From Pseudomonas hunanensis (lineage in GTDB: Bacteria; Pseudomonadota; Gammaproteobacteria; Pseudomonadales; Pseudomonadaceae), in assembly GCF_013393325.1 (NCBI RefSeq), contig NZ_QJRC01000071.1:1-64000 (forward strand): a stretch of 64,000 nucleotides of DNA. Direction: 5' to 3'. The notes beneath the pieces are model-generated. The model worked only from the letters and a program-made list of their open reading frames with translations, was not told where the DNA came from and ran no database searches. The position numbers were made by a program, and so were the translations under genes. Positions 43,266-56,400 of the stretch are shown one piece after another. Each line of letters begins with the position of its first letter. Position 1 is the first letter of the stretch.

Positions 43266-44830
43266 CCGCCAGAGCACAGAGACGCCAACCCATTTCCACC
43301 GGGTCCGAGTGGACGTTCGAGCTGATCCAGACCTACGACCGGGAAATCAGCCGCCTGGCCGAGCGTTACGCCCTGGACACCTACCCCAACCAGATCGAGG
43401 TCATCACTGCCGAGCAGATGATGGACGCCTACGCCTCGGTCGGCATGCCGCTGGGCTATCACCACTGGTCCTACGGCAAGCAGTTCCTCAGTACCGAAAA
43501 GTCCTACAGTCGCGGCCAGATGGGCCTGGCCTACGAGATCGTGATCAACTCCGACCCGTGCATCGCCTACCTGATGGAAGAAAACACCATGTGCATGCAA
43601 GCACTGGTGATCGCTCACGCCTGCTATGGCCATAACAGTTTTTTCAAAGGCAATTACCTGTTCCGCACCTGGACTGACGCCAGTTCGATCATCGACTACC
43701 TGGTGTTCGCCAAGCAGTACATCGCCCAATGCGAAGAGCGCCACGGCATCGATGCGGTGGAAGACCTGATTGACTCCTGCCACGCGCTGATGAACTACGG
43801 CGTCGACCGCTACAAGCGGCCTTACCCTATTTCCGCCGAGGAGGAGCGGCGCCGGCAACAGGAGCGCGAAGAGCACCTTCAGCGCCAGATCAACGACCTG
43901 TGGCGGACAATTCCGAAAAGCGCGGAAAAGGGCAACGACCGCGATGATGGGCGCTTCCCCGCCGAACCGCAGGAAAACATCCTGTACTTCATCGAAAAGA
44001 ACGCGCCGTTGCTCGAACCTTGGCAGCGTGAAGTGGTGCGCATCGTGCGCAAGATCGCCCAGTACTTCTACCCGCAGCGCCAGACCCAGGTGATGAACGA
44101 AGGCTGGGCAACCTTCTGGCATTACACCCTGATGAACGACCTGTACGACGAGGGGCTCATCACCGAAGGCTTCATGATGGAGTTTTTGCAGTCGCACACC
44201 AGCGTGGTGTTCCAGCCCGGTTTCGACAGCCCCTACTACAGCGGCATCAACCCCTATGCTTTGGGGTTCGCGATGTACACCGACATCCGCCGCATGTGCG
44301 AAAACCCGACCGAGGAAGATCGCCACTGGTTCCCCGACATTGCCGGCAGTGACTGGCTTTCTACCATCAAGTTCGCCATGAGCAGCTTCAAGGACGAGAG
44401 CTTCATCCTGCAGTACCTGTCGCCCAAGGTAATGCGCGACCTGAAGCTGTTCAGCATCCTCGATGACGACCAGCGCGACGACCTACTGGTACCTGCCATT
44501 CATGACGAAGCCGGCTACCGGGTGATTCGTGAGCAGCTGGCAGCGCAATACAACCTGGGCAACCGTGAGCCGAACGTGCAGATCTGGAGCGTCGACCGTC
44601 GCGGCGACCGCTCACTGACCCTGCGCCACCAGCAACATAACCGCAAACCACTGGGCGACTCGACCGATGAAGTGCTCAAGCACCTGCATCGCTTGTGGGG
44701 CTTCGATATTCACCTGGAGACCGTACAGGGCGAGCAAGTGATGAAAACCCACCACATGCCCCCGCGCGGCGAGCACGGCGAAAGCGCCGACTATGGCCGC
44801 ATGGACCTGGCCGTTATCCACCATCTCTGA
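43262..44830 (+). CDS. SpoVR family protein
   Basis: This is a 522-residue SpoVR/YcgB family protein, the third member of the prkA-yeaH-spoVR cluster, overlapping yeaH at ATGA. Family regions are visible: [15 protein letters not shown] in the central part and [15 protein letters not shown] in the second half. The biochemical role is unknown; Bacillus SpoVR affects the spore cortex, but here a general stress role is more likely. Confidence 0.92.
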   Translation: MTARAQRRQPISTGSEWTFELIQTYDREISRLAERYALDTYPNQIEVITAEQMMDAYASVGMPLGYHHWSYGKQFLSTEKSYSRGQMGLAYEIVINSDPCIAYLMEENTMCMQALVIAHACYGHNSFFKGNYLFRTWTDASSIIDYLVFAKQYIAQCEERHGIDAVEDLIDSCHALMNYGVDRYKRPYPISAEEERRRQQEREEHLQRQINDLWRTIPKSAEKGNDRDDGRFPAEPQENILYFIEKNAPLLEPWQREVVRIVRKIAQYFYPQRQTQVMNEGWATFWHYTLMNDLYDEGLITEGFMMEFLQSHTSVVFQPGFDSPYYSGINPYALGFAMYTDIRRMCENPTEEDRHWFPDIAGSDWLSTIKFAMSSFKDESFILQYLSPKVMRDLKLFSILDDDQRDDLLVPAIHDEAGYRVIREQLAAQYNLGNREPNVQIWSVDRRGDRSLTLRHQQHNRKPLGDSTDEVLKHLHRLWGFDIHLETVQGEQVMKTHHMPPRGEHGESADYGRMDLAVIHHL

Positions 44831-44885
44831 TGCAACCCCATAACTGCCGACAGGTTATCCTGTCGGCAGTTATGGAGAGCTGCAC

Positions 44886-45992
44886 ATGCACATCTACAAA
44901 GTCGGCGGCGCCGTGCGCGACCGCCTGCTCGGCCGCCCGGTCAGCGATATCGACTGGCTGGTGGTTGGCGCTACCGTCGAAGAAATGCTTGCCAAGGGCT
45001 ACCGGCCGGTCGGTGCCGATTTCCCGGTGTTCCTGCACCCGAAAACCGGCGAGGAGTACGCCCTGGCGCGCACCGAGCGCAAGAGTGGGCGCGGCTACGG
45101 TGGGTTTACCTTTCATGCCAGCCCCGACGTCACCCTGGAAGAAGACCTGATCCGCCGCGACCTCACCATCAATGCGATGGCTGAAGATGAAGCGGGCACG
45201 GTGTACGACCCCTACCATGGCAAGGACGATCTCGATCAACGCCTTTTGCGCCATGTTTCCCCGGCATTCGCCGAAGATCCTCTGCGCGTACTACGCGTCG
45301 CGCGCTTTGCTGCTCGTTATGCGCCTCTGGGTTTCCGGGTTGCCGACGAGACCCTGGAACTGATGCGCCAGATCAGTGCCTCAGGCGAACTGCAGGCACT
45401 GACCGCCGAGCGCAGCTGGAAGGAAATCGAGCGCGCGCTGATGGAGGCTCGCCCCCAGGTGTTCTTCCAAGTGCTGGGCGCTTGCGGCGCCCTGCACGAG
45501 CTACTGCCTGAGCTTGTCGACGATACACAGGCCCTGGCGGCGCTGGAGCAAGCCGCAGCGCACGAACAGCCGCTGCACGTGCGCTGGGCCTGCCTGTTGC
45601 GAGGGCTGGCACCGGCGCCGATCAAAACCGTCAACCAGCGCCTCAAGGCACCACGGGAATGCCAGGAACTGGCCTTACTTACCGGAGAGTGCCTGGCGCA
45701 GGGTAACCAGGCGCAGGAGCTACCAGCCACGGCACTGCTGGAGCTGTTGCAGAAATTCGATGTGTACCGGCGACCGCAGCGGTTCGAGGATTTCATTGTC
45801 GTGTGCGAGATGGCGGCGCTGGGCGATGGCAAGTCGAGTTATCCACAAGCCGATTATCTGCGTGGCGCAGCAGCAGCGGCGCGAGCGGTGGATGTGAAGC
45901 CGCTGGTGCAAGCCGGGCTGACGGGCCAGGCGCTGGGCGAAGCGCTCAAGCGTGAGCGGCTGAAGGCTGTCGAGGCTTACAAACGCAGTTGA
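44886..45992 (+). CDS. cca: CCA-adding tRNA nucleotidyltransferase
   Basis: Cca adds or repairs the 3' CCA of tRNAs. The N-terminal nucleotidyltransferase has VGGAVRD and the catalytic [17 protein letters not shown] and [16 protein letters not shown] follow. The 368-residue protein is shorter than the about 410-residue E. coli enzyme, and the histidine-aspartate phosphohydrolase signature is not visible, so only CCA addition should be assumed. Upstream a TAACTGCCGACAGG/CCTGTCGGCAGTTA hairpin spans 44839-44873. Confidence 0.93.
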
Positions 45993-46004
45993 CCAGCGCG
46001 GTAC

Positions 46005-46092
46005 CTGTGGGAGCGGGCGCGCCCGCGAAGAACCCAATGCGGTGGATGGCACCGGCTATGCCGGTGTTCGCGGGTCCGCCCGCTCCCACAAT
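46005..46092. repeat. REP inverted pair
   Basis: CTGTGGGAGCGGGC...GCCCGCGAA and TTCGCGGGTCCGCCCGCTCCCACA are opposed units bracketing a CACCGGC/GCCGGTG stem, between the convergent cca and folK genes. Confidence 0.88.
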
Positions 46093-46110
46093 GACCGCGA
46101 AAGCCGTTAG

Positions 46111-46620
46111 TTAGATAGGCGTCAGCTGCAACCCGCGCCACTCGAAGGCTACCGGGGCCAGCACCTGATCGATCTGCGCCTCCTGCCATAACTGCGCCAT
46201 GCCCTTGCCCGCCGCCGGATGTACCAGTTCGGGGGCCAGCAGCGACAGCGGCCACAACACAAAAGCGTTTTTCAAGATCTCGGCGCGAGGCAGCACCAGC
46301 CCGTCGAAAGTACCGTGCAAATCGTCATACATCAGCACGTCGATATCCAGTGGCAAGCCTTTGCGGTCCGGGGCATAGCGGCCGTTGTCGGCCTCGATGA
46401 ACTTCAGTCGACGGTCCAGCTCGATCAACGGCAACGCGGTTTTGCCGGTCACCACGAAGTTGATGAACGGCCCGCTCTTGATCCCCACCGCCTGGCTTTC
46501 GAACGCCGGCGAGCAATGCATGTCCGTCAGGATACCGGCCAACGCATCGAGCCCGGCGCACAAATGCGCTTCACGGTCGATGTTGCTGCCGAGCCCCAGG
46601 TAAACCGTGCTCAGAGACAT
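46111..46620 (-). CDS. folK: HPPK, 6-hydroxymethyl-7,8-dihydropterin pyrophosphokinase
   Basis: FolK pyrophosphorylates hydroxymethyl-dihydropterin in folate synthesis. The 169-residue protein has the YLGLGSNI start, LDIDVLMYDD metal segment and LPRAEILKNAFVLWPL motif. I use the ATG at 46620 ([11 protein letters not shown]). It overlaps the end of folB by ten bases, pairing two consecutive folate steps. Confidence 0.95.
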   Translation of the reverse strand: MSLSTVYLGLGSNIDREAHLCAGLDALAGILTDMHCSPAFESQAVGIKSGPFINFVVTGKTALPLIELDRRLKFIEADNGRYAPDRKGLPLDIDVLMYDDLHGTFDGLVLPRAEILKNAFVLWPLSLLAPELVHPAAGKGMAQLWQEAQIDQVLAPVAFEWRGLQLTPI

Positions 46621-46967
46621 CCGCGCTCGATCTCCACGCCTACACCACCACGGGCCGCCGGCACCGCACCCGGTTTGGTCAGCTTCAACCGTACCCAAGG
46701 GATGTGGAATTCCTCCATCAGCGTTGCCACCAGGCGCTCGGCAAAGGTTTCCACCAGCTCGAAACGGGCCTGCTCGGCGAACGCCTGGATGCGTGCCGAG
46801 ACACTGGCGTAGTCCAGCGCCAGGTTCAGGTCGTCACCGGCGGCAGCCGGGCGGTTGTCCCAGGCAAAGCTCAGGTCCAGGCGCAAGCACTGGCGAATAT
46901 CCCGCTCCCAGTCATAGGCACCGATGACGGTATCGACTTCCAGGCCTTCGATGAACACTCTGTCCAA
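46611..46967 (-). CDS. folB: Dihydroneopterin aldolase
   Basis: FolB cleaves dihydroneopterin to hydroxymethyl-dihydropterin, the FolK substrate. The 118-residue protein starts [20 protein letters not shown], with the active-site Glu and Tyr segment intact. The best start is a TTG at 46967, eight bases after GGAG; an in-frame ATG eight codons upstream would add non-family residues. folK starts inside its 3' end. Confidence 0.93.
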   Translation of the reverse strand: MDRVFIEGLEVDTVIGAYDWERDIRQCLRLDLSFAWDNRPAAAGDDLNLALDYASVSARIQAFAEQARFELVETFAERLVATLMEEFHIPWVRLKLTKPGAVPAARGGVGVEIERGCL

Positions 46968-47041
46968 GCACTTCTCTCCACAGCACGACAAGGGCGACTG
47001 GCGCCGTTAGAATCAGGGCGTCCTCGCCCGGAATAGTTAGC

Positions 47042-47611
47042 ATGTTTTGGTTACTGGCGTTGCTCGCCTACCTGCTCGGCTCGCTGTCCTTCGCCATTGT
47101 CCTCAGCCGCCTTTCAGGCAGCCCGGACCCGCGTTCCAGCGGCTCAGGCAATGCCGGCGCCACCAATATGCTACGCCTGGCAGGCCGTAAACTGGCGATC
47201 CTGACCCTGCTTGGCGACCTGTGCAAGGGCCTTTTGCCGGTATTGCTCGCCCGCGCTGCCGGGCTGGACCTGCATGCGCAGGCCTGGGTGGGCGTGTGCG
47301 CGGTGCTGGGCCATCTGTTCCCCCTGTACTTCCGTTTCCAGGGCGGCAAAGGCGTGGCGACAGCTGCCGGCATGCTCATGGGCCTGTATTTCCCGGCCGC
47401 ACTGCTGGCTATCGGTGCCTGGCTGCTGACCTTCTACCTCACCCGCACCAGCTCGCTGGCGGCACTGATCGCCACACCACTGACGTTGCCATTGCTGGCC
47501 TGGCGCGAGCCCGAGGCCCTGCTGCCGATCACCGTGCTGACAGCGATGATCGTGTGGCGCCACCGTAAAAACCTGCGCGACCTGTTTGCAGGGCGCGAAC
47601 GGCACTTCTGA
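47042..47611 (+). CDS. plsY: Glycerol-3-phosphate acyltransferase PlsY
   Basis: PlsY uses acyl phosphate to acylate glycerol-3-phosphate, the first step of phospholipid synthesis. The 189-residue inner-membrane protein has five hydrophobic helices and the two signatures [11 protein letters not shown] and [12 protein letters not shown]. It is divergent from folB and convergent with tsaD, which ends 18 bases away. Confidence 0.95.
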   Translation: MFWLLALLAYLLGSLSFAIVLSRLSGSPDPRSSGSGNAGATNMLRLAGRKLAILTLLGDLCKGLLPVLLARAAGLDLHAQAWVGVCAVLGHLFPLYFRFQGGKGVATAAGMLMGLYFPAALLAIGAWLLTFYLTRTSSLAALIATPLTLPLLAWREPEALLPITVLTAMIVWRHRKNLRDLFAGRERHF

Positions 47612-47628
47612 ACCTTCGGCGGTAAACC

Positions 47629-48654
47629 TTACAGTGGCGGCAACTGCTCCATCGGCCAGCGTGCCTGCACGCTGATCGCCAGGTCCTGCTGCTGCCCGGC
47701 CAACAGTCGCTGGCAACCGGCATAGGCGATCATCGCGCCATTGTCGGTACAGAACTGTGGGCGCGCGTAGTACACATTGCCCTTCATTCCGGCCAGCATC
47801 TCTTCCAGCGAGGCACGCAGCGCTTTGTTGGCACTCACGCCACCAGCGATGACCAGGCGCTTGAGGCCAGTCTGCTTGAGGGCTCGCTTGCACTTGATGG
47901 TCAAAGTTTCCACCACCGCCTGCTGGAATGCCAGGGACACGTCGCAACGGGTTTGCTCACCGTCGTCGCCAGCATTCTTGCATTGCTGCCAGGTGTTGAG
48001 GGCGAAGGTCTTGAGGCCGCTGAAGCTGAACTCAAGACCCGGACGATCGGTCATCGGCCTTGGGAAAACGAAGCGCCCAGGTACGCCCTGCTCTGCGAGG
48101 CGCGCGATTTCCGGGCCGCCTGGGTAATTGAGGCCGATCAACTTGGCGGTCTTGTCGAACGCCTCGCCGGCAGCGTCGTCCAGGCTCTCGCCCAGCAGTT
48201 CGTACTGGCCGATGCCATCGACCCGAACCAACTGCGTGTGACCACCGGAAACCAACAAAGCGACGAACGGAAACTCGGGTGGGTTTTCTTCCAGCATGGG
48301 CGCCAGCAGGTGGCCTTCCATGTGGTGCACACCTATCGCCGGGATGTCCCAGGCAAAGGCCAACGCCTGGGCGCAGGAAGCCCCGACCAGCAAGGCACCG
48401 ACCAGGCCAGGGCCCGCGGTATAGGCGATGGCGTCGATCTCGGTGGCGACGCAGCCAGCCTCGTCCAGCACCTGGCGAATGAGCGGCAGCATGCGCTTGA
48501 CGTGATCACGCGAGGCAAGCTCGGGCACTACGCCGCCGAACACGCGGTGCAGGTCGATCTGGCTGAACAGTGCGTCGGCCAACAAACCGCGTTCACTGTC
48601 GTATAATGCGACGCCAGTTTCGTCGCAGGATGTTTCCAATCCCAGTACTAGCAT
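47629..48654 (-). CDS. tsaD: tRNA threonylcarbamoyladenosine synthase subunit TsaD
   Basis: TsaD is the catalytic subunit that transfers threonylcarbamoyl to A37 of ANN-decoding tRNAs. The 341-residue ASKHA-fold protein has the LETSCDET start, the metal-binding [15 protein letters not shown] and IAGGVSAN motifs. It is divergent from rpsU, the usual gamma-proteobacterial arrangement. Confidence 0.97.
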
Positions 48655-48741
48655 GGGTTCGTCCCTTGTGGGGGCTGAATTCGAAGCCGCGCATGATAGT
48701 CCCCGTGTCGGATGCCGACCAGCGGTTTTCGATCAGAGGCT

Positions 48742-48770
48742 TTGCATTCCTGCTTGCTAAGGGTTAACAT
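48742..48770 (+). promoter_or_regulatory. Predicted rpsU-dnaG-rpoD promoter
   Basis: TTGCAT (48742-48747) and TAACAT (48765-48770) are 17 bases apart, about 90 bases before rpsU, in the tsaD-rpsU divergent region. Confidence 0.55.
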
Positions 48771-48858
48771 CCGCAACCCTTGAAAACCGACGTTCTCCAG
48801 CACACCTTTGTTTTGCCAGGAGCACGTCTACCCCGGTAATGAATTAAGGTAGCCCTGG

Positions 48859-49074
48859 ATGCCAGCCGTCAAAGTTAAAGAGAACGAACCCTTCGACGTA
48901 GCTCTGCGTCGTTTCAAGCGCTCCTGCGAAAAAGCCGGTGTACTGGCTGAAGTTCGTAGCCGCGAGTTTTACGAGAAGCCGACCGCCGAGCGTAAGCGTA
49001 AAGCAGCTGCTGCTGTTAAGCGTCACGCCAAGAAAGTTCAGCGCGAACAGCGCCGCGCCGTTCGTCTGTACTAA
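48859..49074 (+). CDS. rpsU: 30S ribosomal protein S21
   Basis: S21 is a 71-residue, very basic ribosomal protein needed for efficient initiation. [27 protein letters not shown] is the recognised family start, given here only as a feature of residues 1-27. It is the first gene of the macromolecular synthesis operon with dnaG and rpoD. The 303-base gap after it holds a GCCCGGC/GCCGGGC hairpin at 49106-49125 without a T-run and no gene that I can see. Confidence 0.97.
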   Translation: MPAVKVKENEPFDVALRRFKRSCEKAGVLAEVRSREFYEKPTAERKRKAAAAVKRHAKKVQREQRRAVRLY

Positions 49075-49377
49075 TACAGGCGTTCAACGCAAAGCTTCTG
49101 CCCTGCCCGGCTAACCGCCGGGCGATGGCAGTGGTCGCTTCACACTTGAGCAGCTAGCTCAAGGCCCTGCACAAGCTTCATGCGAACTGCTCATGGGCAA
49201 CCTGCCTGAAACGTCAGAGCTGGTCTTTCTTGCTGTATGACCAGACGTGCACGTCCGACTGACGGGCCCTTAGGGGCTGGCGACGAGCACACACCCCCTC
49301 GCACTTCCCCAAGCAACACTCGCCCCATTCGGCGCGTGAGCGATTAGACTTGCCAGTTGCCAGATGACGAGACTGCC

Positions 49378-51360
49378 ATGGCCGGGCTGATTCCCCAGAG
49401 CTTCATTGACGACCTTATCAACCGCCTCGACATTGTCGACGTGGTGAGTTCGCGCGTCCAACTGAAAAAAACCGGCAAGAACTACTCCGCCTGCTGCCCG
49501 TTCCACAAGGAAAAGACCCCTTCCTTCACGGTCAGCCCCGACAAGCAGTTCTACTACTGCTTCGGCTGCGGCGCCGGTGGCAACGCCCTGGGTTTCGTCA
49601 TGGACCACGACAACCTGGACTTCCCCCAGGCCGTCGAGGAGCTGGCCCGCGCCGCTGGCATGGAAGTGCCCCGCGAACAAGGCCGCCGCGACCAGAAGCC
49701 GCGCCAGCCCACCGATTCGCCGCTGTACCCGCTACTGGACGCTGCCTCGGAGTTCTACCGCCAGGCCCTGCGCAACCACCCGACCCGCAAGGCGGCGGTG
49801 GATTACCTCAAGGGCCGCGGCCTGTCCGGCGAGATTGCCCGCGATTTCGGCCTGGGTTTTGCCCCGCCCGGCTGGGACAACCTGCTCAAGCACCTGGGTG
49901 CCGACACCCTGCAGCAGAAAGTGATGATCGATGCCGGCCTGCTGATCGAGAACGCCGAAAGCGGCAAGCGCTACGACCGTTTCCGCGACCGGGTGATGTT
50001 CCCGATCCGCGACAGCCGCGGGCGCATCATCGCCTTCGGCGGCCGGGTACTCGGCGACGACAAGCCCAAGTACTTGAACTCCCCTGAAACCCCGGTGTTC
50101 CACAAGGGCCAGGAGCTGTACGGGCTGTACGAGGCACGCAAGCACAACCGCAACCTCGACGAGATCATCGTCGTCGAGGGCTACATGGACGTCATCGCCC
50201 TGGCCCAGCAAGGCCTGCGCAATGCCGTGGCCACCCTCGGCACCGCCACCAGCGAAGAGCACCTCAAGCGCCTGTTCCGCGTGGTGCCCAGCGTGTTGTT
50301 CTGCTTCGACGGCGACCAGGCCGGGCGCAAGGCCGCCTGGCGCGCACTGGAATCGGCCTTGCCGAACCTGCAGGATGGCCGCCGCGCACGTTTTCTGTTC
50401 CTGCCCGAAGGCGAGGACCCGGACAGCCTGGTACGCGCCGAAGGCACCGACGCCTTCATGGCCCGTATCAACCAGCACGCCCAGCCGCTGGCCGATTACT
50501 TCTTCGAGCAACTGAGCGTCGAAGCCGACCCACGCTCGCTGGAAGGCAAGGCACACATGGCGACCCTGGCGGCACCGTTGATCGAAAAGATCCCTGGCGC
50601 CAACCTGCGCCAGCTCATGCGCAACCGCCTGAAGGAAATCACCGGCCTCGACCCGCAGCAGGTCGAGCAACTGGCGCAACAAGCACCCACGGTTAGCAGC
50701 GTGCCGGACTACGACCCTGGCTACGACTACGACGCCATGGCCAGCTACACCCCCGATTACGGCGACATGCCGCAACACGACTTCGCCCCCGTTCATCAGG
50801 AGCAGGCCTGGAAGCCCAACAAGAGCGGCGGTAAGAAGCCATGGAGCGACAAGCCCTGGGACAAGAACCGCAAGGGTGGCAAGCCGTGGCAACAACGTGA
50901 CGAAGCGCCACCCCGCGTGCCGGCGCCGGTCGAGCCACCAACCCTGGCCGCCCTGCGCACCCTTCTGCACCACCCGCTGCTGGCCGGCAGGGTAGAAGAT
51001 GCCAGCCACTTCGCCGACGAAGAACACCTGTACAGCCAGCTGCTGGTGGCATTGATCGAAGCCGCACAGAAAAATCCTGGGCTAAGCTCAATGCAGTTGA
51101 TCGCACGCTGGCATGGCACCGAGCAGGGTCGCCTGTTGCGGGCCCTGGCGGAAAAGGAATGGCTGATCGTGGCCGACAACCTTGAACAACAGTTTTTCGA
51201 CACTATAACTAGCTTGTCCGCCCGCCAACGCGAGCGCAGCCTGGAACAACTGCTCAGGAAATCACGTCAAAGCGAATTGACCAGCGAGGAAAAAACCCAG
51301 CTCCTCGCCCTGCTGAGCCGGAATGTTCCCGCACAAACGCCGACCTCATCTGGCGCGTGA
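49378..51360 (+). CDS. dnaG: DNA primase
   Basis: DnaG makes RNA primers at the replication fork. The 660-residue protein has the CPFHKEKTPSF...CFGCG zinc-binding domain, the TOPRIM catalytic core (VVEGYMDVIAL, with DGDQAG later) and a C-terminal DnaB-helicase-binding domain, linked by a flexible proline/lysine-rich stretch (about 455-525). The start is the ATG at 49378; an in-frame TTG seven codons upstream was rejected. Confidence 0.97.
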   Translation: MAGLIPQSFIDDLINRLDIVDVVSSRVQLKKTGKNYSACCPFHKEKTPSFTVSPDKQFYYCFGCGAGGNALGFVMDHDNLDFPQAVEELARAAGMEVPREQGRRDQKPRQPTDSPLYPLLDAASEFYRQALRNHPTRKAAVDYLKGRGLSGEIARDFGLGFAPPGWDNLLKHLGADTLQQKVMIDAGLLIENAESGKRYDRFRDRVMFPIRDSRGRIIAFGGRVLGDDKPKYLNSPETPVFHKGQELYGLYEARKHNRNLDEIIVVEGYMDVIALAQQGLRNAVATLGTATSEEHLKRLFRVVPSVLFCFDGDQAGRKAAWRALESALPNLQDGRRARFLFLPEGEDPDSLVRAEGTDAFMARINQHAQPLADYFFEQLSVEADPRSLEGKAHMATLAAPLIEKIPGANLRQLMRNRLKEITGLDPQQVEQLAQQAPTVSSVPDYDPGYDYDAMASYTPDYGDMPQHDFAPVHQEQAWKPNKSGGKKPWSDKPWDKNRKGGKPWQQRDEAPPRVPAPVEPPTLAALRTLLHHPLLAGRVEDASHFADEEHLYSQLLVALIEAAQKNPGLSSMQLIARWHGTEQGRLLRALAEKEWLIVADNLEQQFFDTITSLSARQRERSLEQLLRKSRQSELTSEEKTQLLALLSRNVPAQTPTSSGA

Positions 51361-51380
51361 GGCCCATGCTCGGGTATAAT
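51351..51380 (+). promoter_or_regulatory. Predicted internal rpoD promoter
   Basis: A consensus -10 TATAAT at 51375-51380 lies just after the dnaG stop, with TGGCGC at 51351-51356 as a weak -35. It would allow rpoD expression separate from rpsU-dnaG. Confidence 0.5.
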
Positions 51381-51427
51381 CCTCGGCTTGTTTTTTGCCC
51401 GCCAAGACCTTCAGTGGATAGGGTGTT

Positions 51428-53278
<1,851 letters not shown>

Positions 53279-53282
53279 TGAC

Positions 53283-53310
53283 AAAACCCCGGCCCAGGCC
53301 GGGGTTTTTC
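53283..53310 (+). terminator. rpoD terminator
   Basis: AAAACCCCGGCC and GGCCGGGGTTTT pair with a 2-base nominal loop and a T-run, five bases after the rpoD stop. Confidence 0.93.
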
Positions 53311-53405
53311 TTTAGCGGCCCGTAACATAAAGCCCGCCTTCCACAGCACACCTGCCGCAATGCCCGTCTACACTCGACTTCAGACCACCTGAATGCGAGG
53401 CTGCC

Positions 53406-56400
53406 ATGCCCTTGAAGCCGGCCATTCTGTTGCTGCTCCTGATTTTATGGAACACAACGGCCGGCGCCCTGACCCTGACAGATGAGGAGAAAGCCTGGCT
53501 GGCTGCTCACCCGCAGTTGAGCCTGGGCGTAGACGCCTCTTGGCCACCGTTCGAGTTTCGCGACCAGGAGGGCCGGTACCAGGGATTGGCCGCCGATTAC
53601 ATCGCCACGATCCAGCAGCGCCTGGGCGTGACACTCAAACCGGTCGAACCCAGCAGCTGGACCGAGGTACTGGCACAGGCACGGGAAAGCCGCATCGACC
53701 TGCTGCCCGGCATCATGTCCACCCCCGAACGCCAGGGCTATCTGGCCTTCACCCGCCCGTACCTCGACTTCCCCATTGTCATCCTGGCCCACAAAGGCGG
53801 CGCACAACCACGCAAGCTGGATGACCTGTACGGCCTGAAAATCGCCGTGGTCGAGAACTACGCCCCGCACGAGCTGCTGCGCACCCACCACCCCGACCTC
53901 AACCTGGTGGCGCTGCCCAATGTCAGCTCCACGCTGCAGGCCCTGGCCACCGACCAGGTGGACGCCGTGGTCGGCGACCTGGCTTCCAGCATCTGGAGCC
54001 TGCGCCAGCTCAAACTCGACGGCCTGTACGTCAGCGGCGAAACACCCTACCGCTACCAGCTGGCGATGGCCGTCCCCCGCGACAAGGCCGTGCTGGTCGG
54101 TATTCTCGACAAAGTGATGGCCGACATGAGCAGCAGCGAAATCAGCCAGATCCAGCAGCGCTGGGTGGGCAATGTAGTCGACCAGCGGATGTTCTGGTCT
54201 GACCTGCTGGTATATGGCTTGCCAACGGTGCTGTTGCTGATGGCCGTGCTGGCCGTGGTCATCCGCATCAACCGCCGCCTCAGCTCGGAAATTTCCAGGC
54301 GCATCGCCCTGGAGCAAGAGCTGCGCAGCAGCGAATACCACTACCGAGGCCTTGTAGAGAGCCTGTCAGCCATCGCCTGGGAAGCCGATGCCAACGACTT
54401 CACCTACAGCTACGTTTCACCGCATGCCGAAGACCTGCTCGGCTACCCCTTGAGTGACTGGCTCCGGCCCGGCTTCTGGCGCAGCATCCTGCACCCAGAG
54501 GACGCCCTCTGGGCCCAGGCGTACTGCGACAGCGAAACCGCAGCCGGACGCGACCACAGCCTGGACTACCGAGTGATCCGCGCCGACGGCCAGCCCCTTT
54601 GGGTACGCAACATCGTCAGCATGATCGAACACGGCCACCAACCGGTGATGCGCGGCCTGATGATCGACATCAGCGAAACCAAGCACACCGAGGACGCCCT
54701 GCGCCTGTCCGAGCAGAAGTTCGCCTCGGTGTTCCAGCAATGCCCAGACATCCTGCTGATCGCCCGCCACAGCGATGGCTGCCTTCTGGAGGTGAACGAA
54801 GCCTTCGAAGAGCAGATCGGCCTGACCCAAAGCCAGGTGATTGGCCGTACCGCCACCGACCTGAACCTGTGGGGCGTCGAAGGCAGCGGCCTACGAGTGC
54901 TCGAACACCTGCACCAGGGCGGCATCCGTAACCTGGAAATGAGTTTCCGCCGCAGCAATGGCCAGCTGTTCACCGGCCTGACCTCGGCCGAAACCTTCGA
55001 ACTCGACGGCACCCCCGCGCTGGTAGTGGCGGTGCGCGACATCAGCCAGCTCAAGGAAACCCAGCAACAGTTGCAAACCTCGGAAGAGAAATTCGCCAAA
55101 GCCTTCCACGCCTCCCCCGACGGCCTGCTGCTGTCGCGCCAGAGCGACGGTCTGCTGCTGGAGGTGAACGAGGGCTTCTGCCGCCTGACCGGCTATGACC
55201 TCAACCCGACCATCGACCAGACCTCGCTGGACCTGGGCATCTGGGTAGACCTCAACGAGCGCAAGCGCCTGGTCGAGCAGCTCAACCGCGACGGCTTCGT
55301 GCGTGATTTCACCTGCCACATCCGCCGCAGCGACGGGCAGATCCGCCTTTGCGAGCTGTCCGCCCGGCCCCTGCCGATTACCGGCGTCGACTGCATGCTG
55401 ACCATCGCCCGCGACATCACCGAGCGCCACCTGATGCAGGAAAAACTGCAGTTGGCCGCCACCGTGTTCGAAAACACTGCCGAAGGCGTACTGATCACCG
55501 ACATTGACCAGCACATCAGTGCTGTCAACCGCGCCTTCAGCGAAATCACCGGCTACAGCGAAATCGAAGCCCTCGGCCAGACCCCGCGTCTGCTCGCGTC
55601 CGGCCAGCACGACAGCGCCTTCTATGCGGCCATGTGGCACCAGCTGACCGACGAAGGGCACTGGCAGGGCGAGATCTACAACAAGCGCAAGAACGGCGAG
55701 CTTTACCCAAGCTGGCTGACCATCAGCGCCGTGCGCAACAGTGAACGCGAGATCACCCACTTCGTGGCGGTTTTCGCAGACATCTCCAGCATCAAGCACG
55801 CCCAGGCCAAACTCGACTATCAGGCCCACCATGACCCGCTGACCGGCTTGCCCAACCGCGCCCTGTTCGAGAACCGCCTGCAGGCTGTACTCACCTGCGC
55901 GCAAGTCTCCAACCGCCAGGGCGCGGTACTGTTCCTCGACCTCGACCGTTTCAAGCACATCAACGACAGCCTCGGCCACCCGGTCGGCGACCTGCTGCTT
56001 AAAGGCATCGCCCAGCGCCTGAAGGAGCAGGTGCGCGACGTCGACACCGTGGCCCGACTGGGCGGCGACGAGTTCATCATCCTGCTACCTGGCCTGCACA
56101 AGCCCAGCGACGCCAGTACCATCGCCAACAAGCTGCTGGCCTGTTTCGCCGCGCCGTTCCAGGCCGGTGAACACGAGTTCTTCACCAGCGCCAGCATCGG
56201 CATCAGCCTGTATCCACAGGACGGCACCGACGTTGCCACACTGATCCGCAACGCCGACGCCGCCATGTACCGCTCCAAGGCCAAAGGCCGCAACCGCGTC
56301 GAAGCCTACACCCGCGACCTCACCGCCCAGGCCAGCGAGCGCATCGCCTTGGAGCATGAACTGCGCCGCGCCGTCGAACGCAACGAAATGAGCCTGTGCT

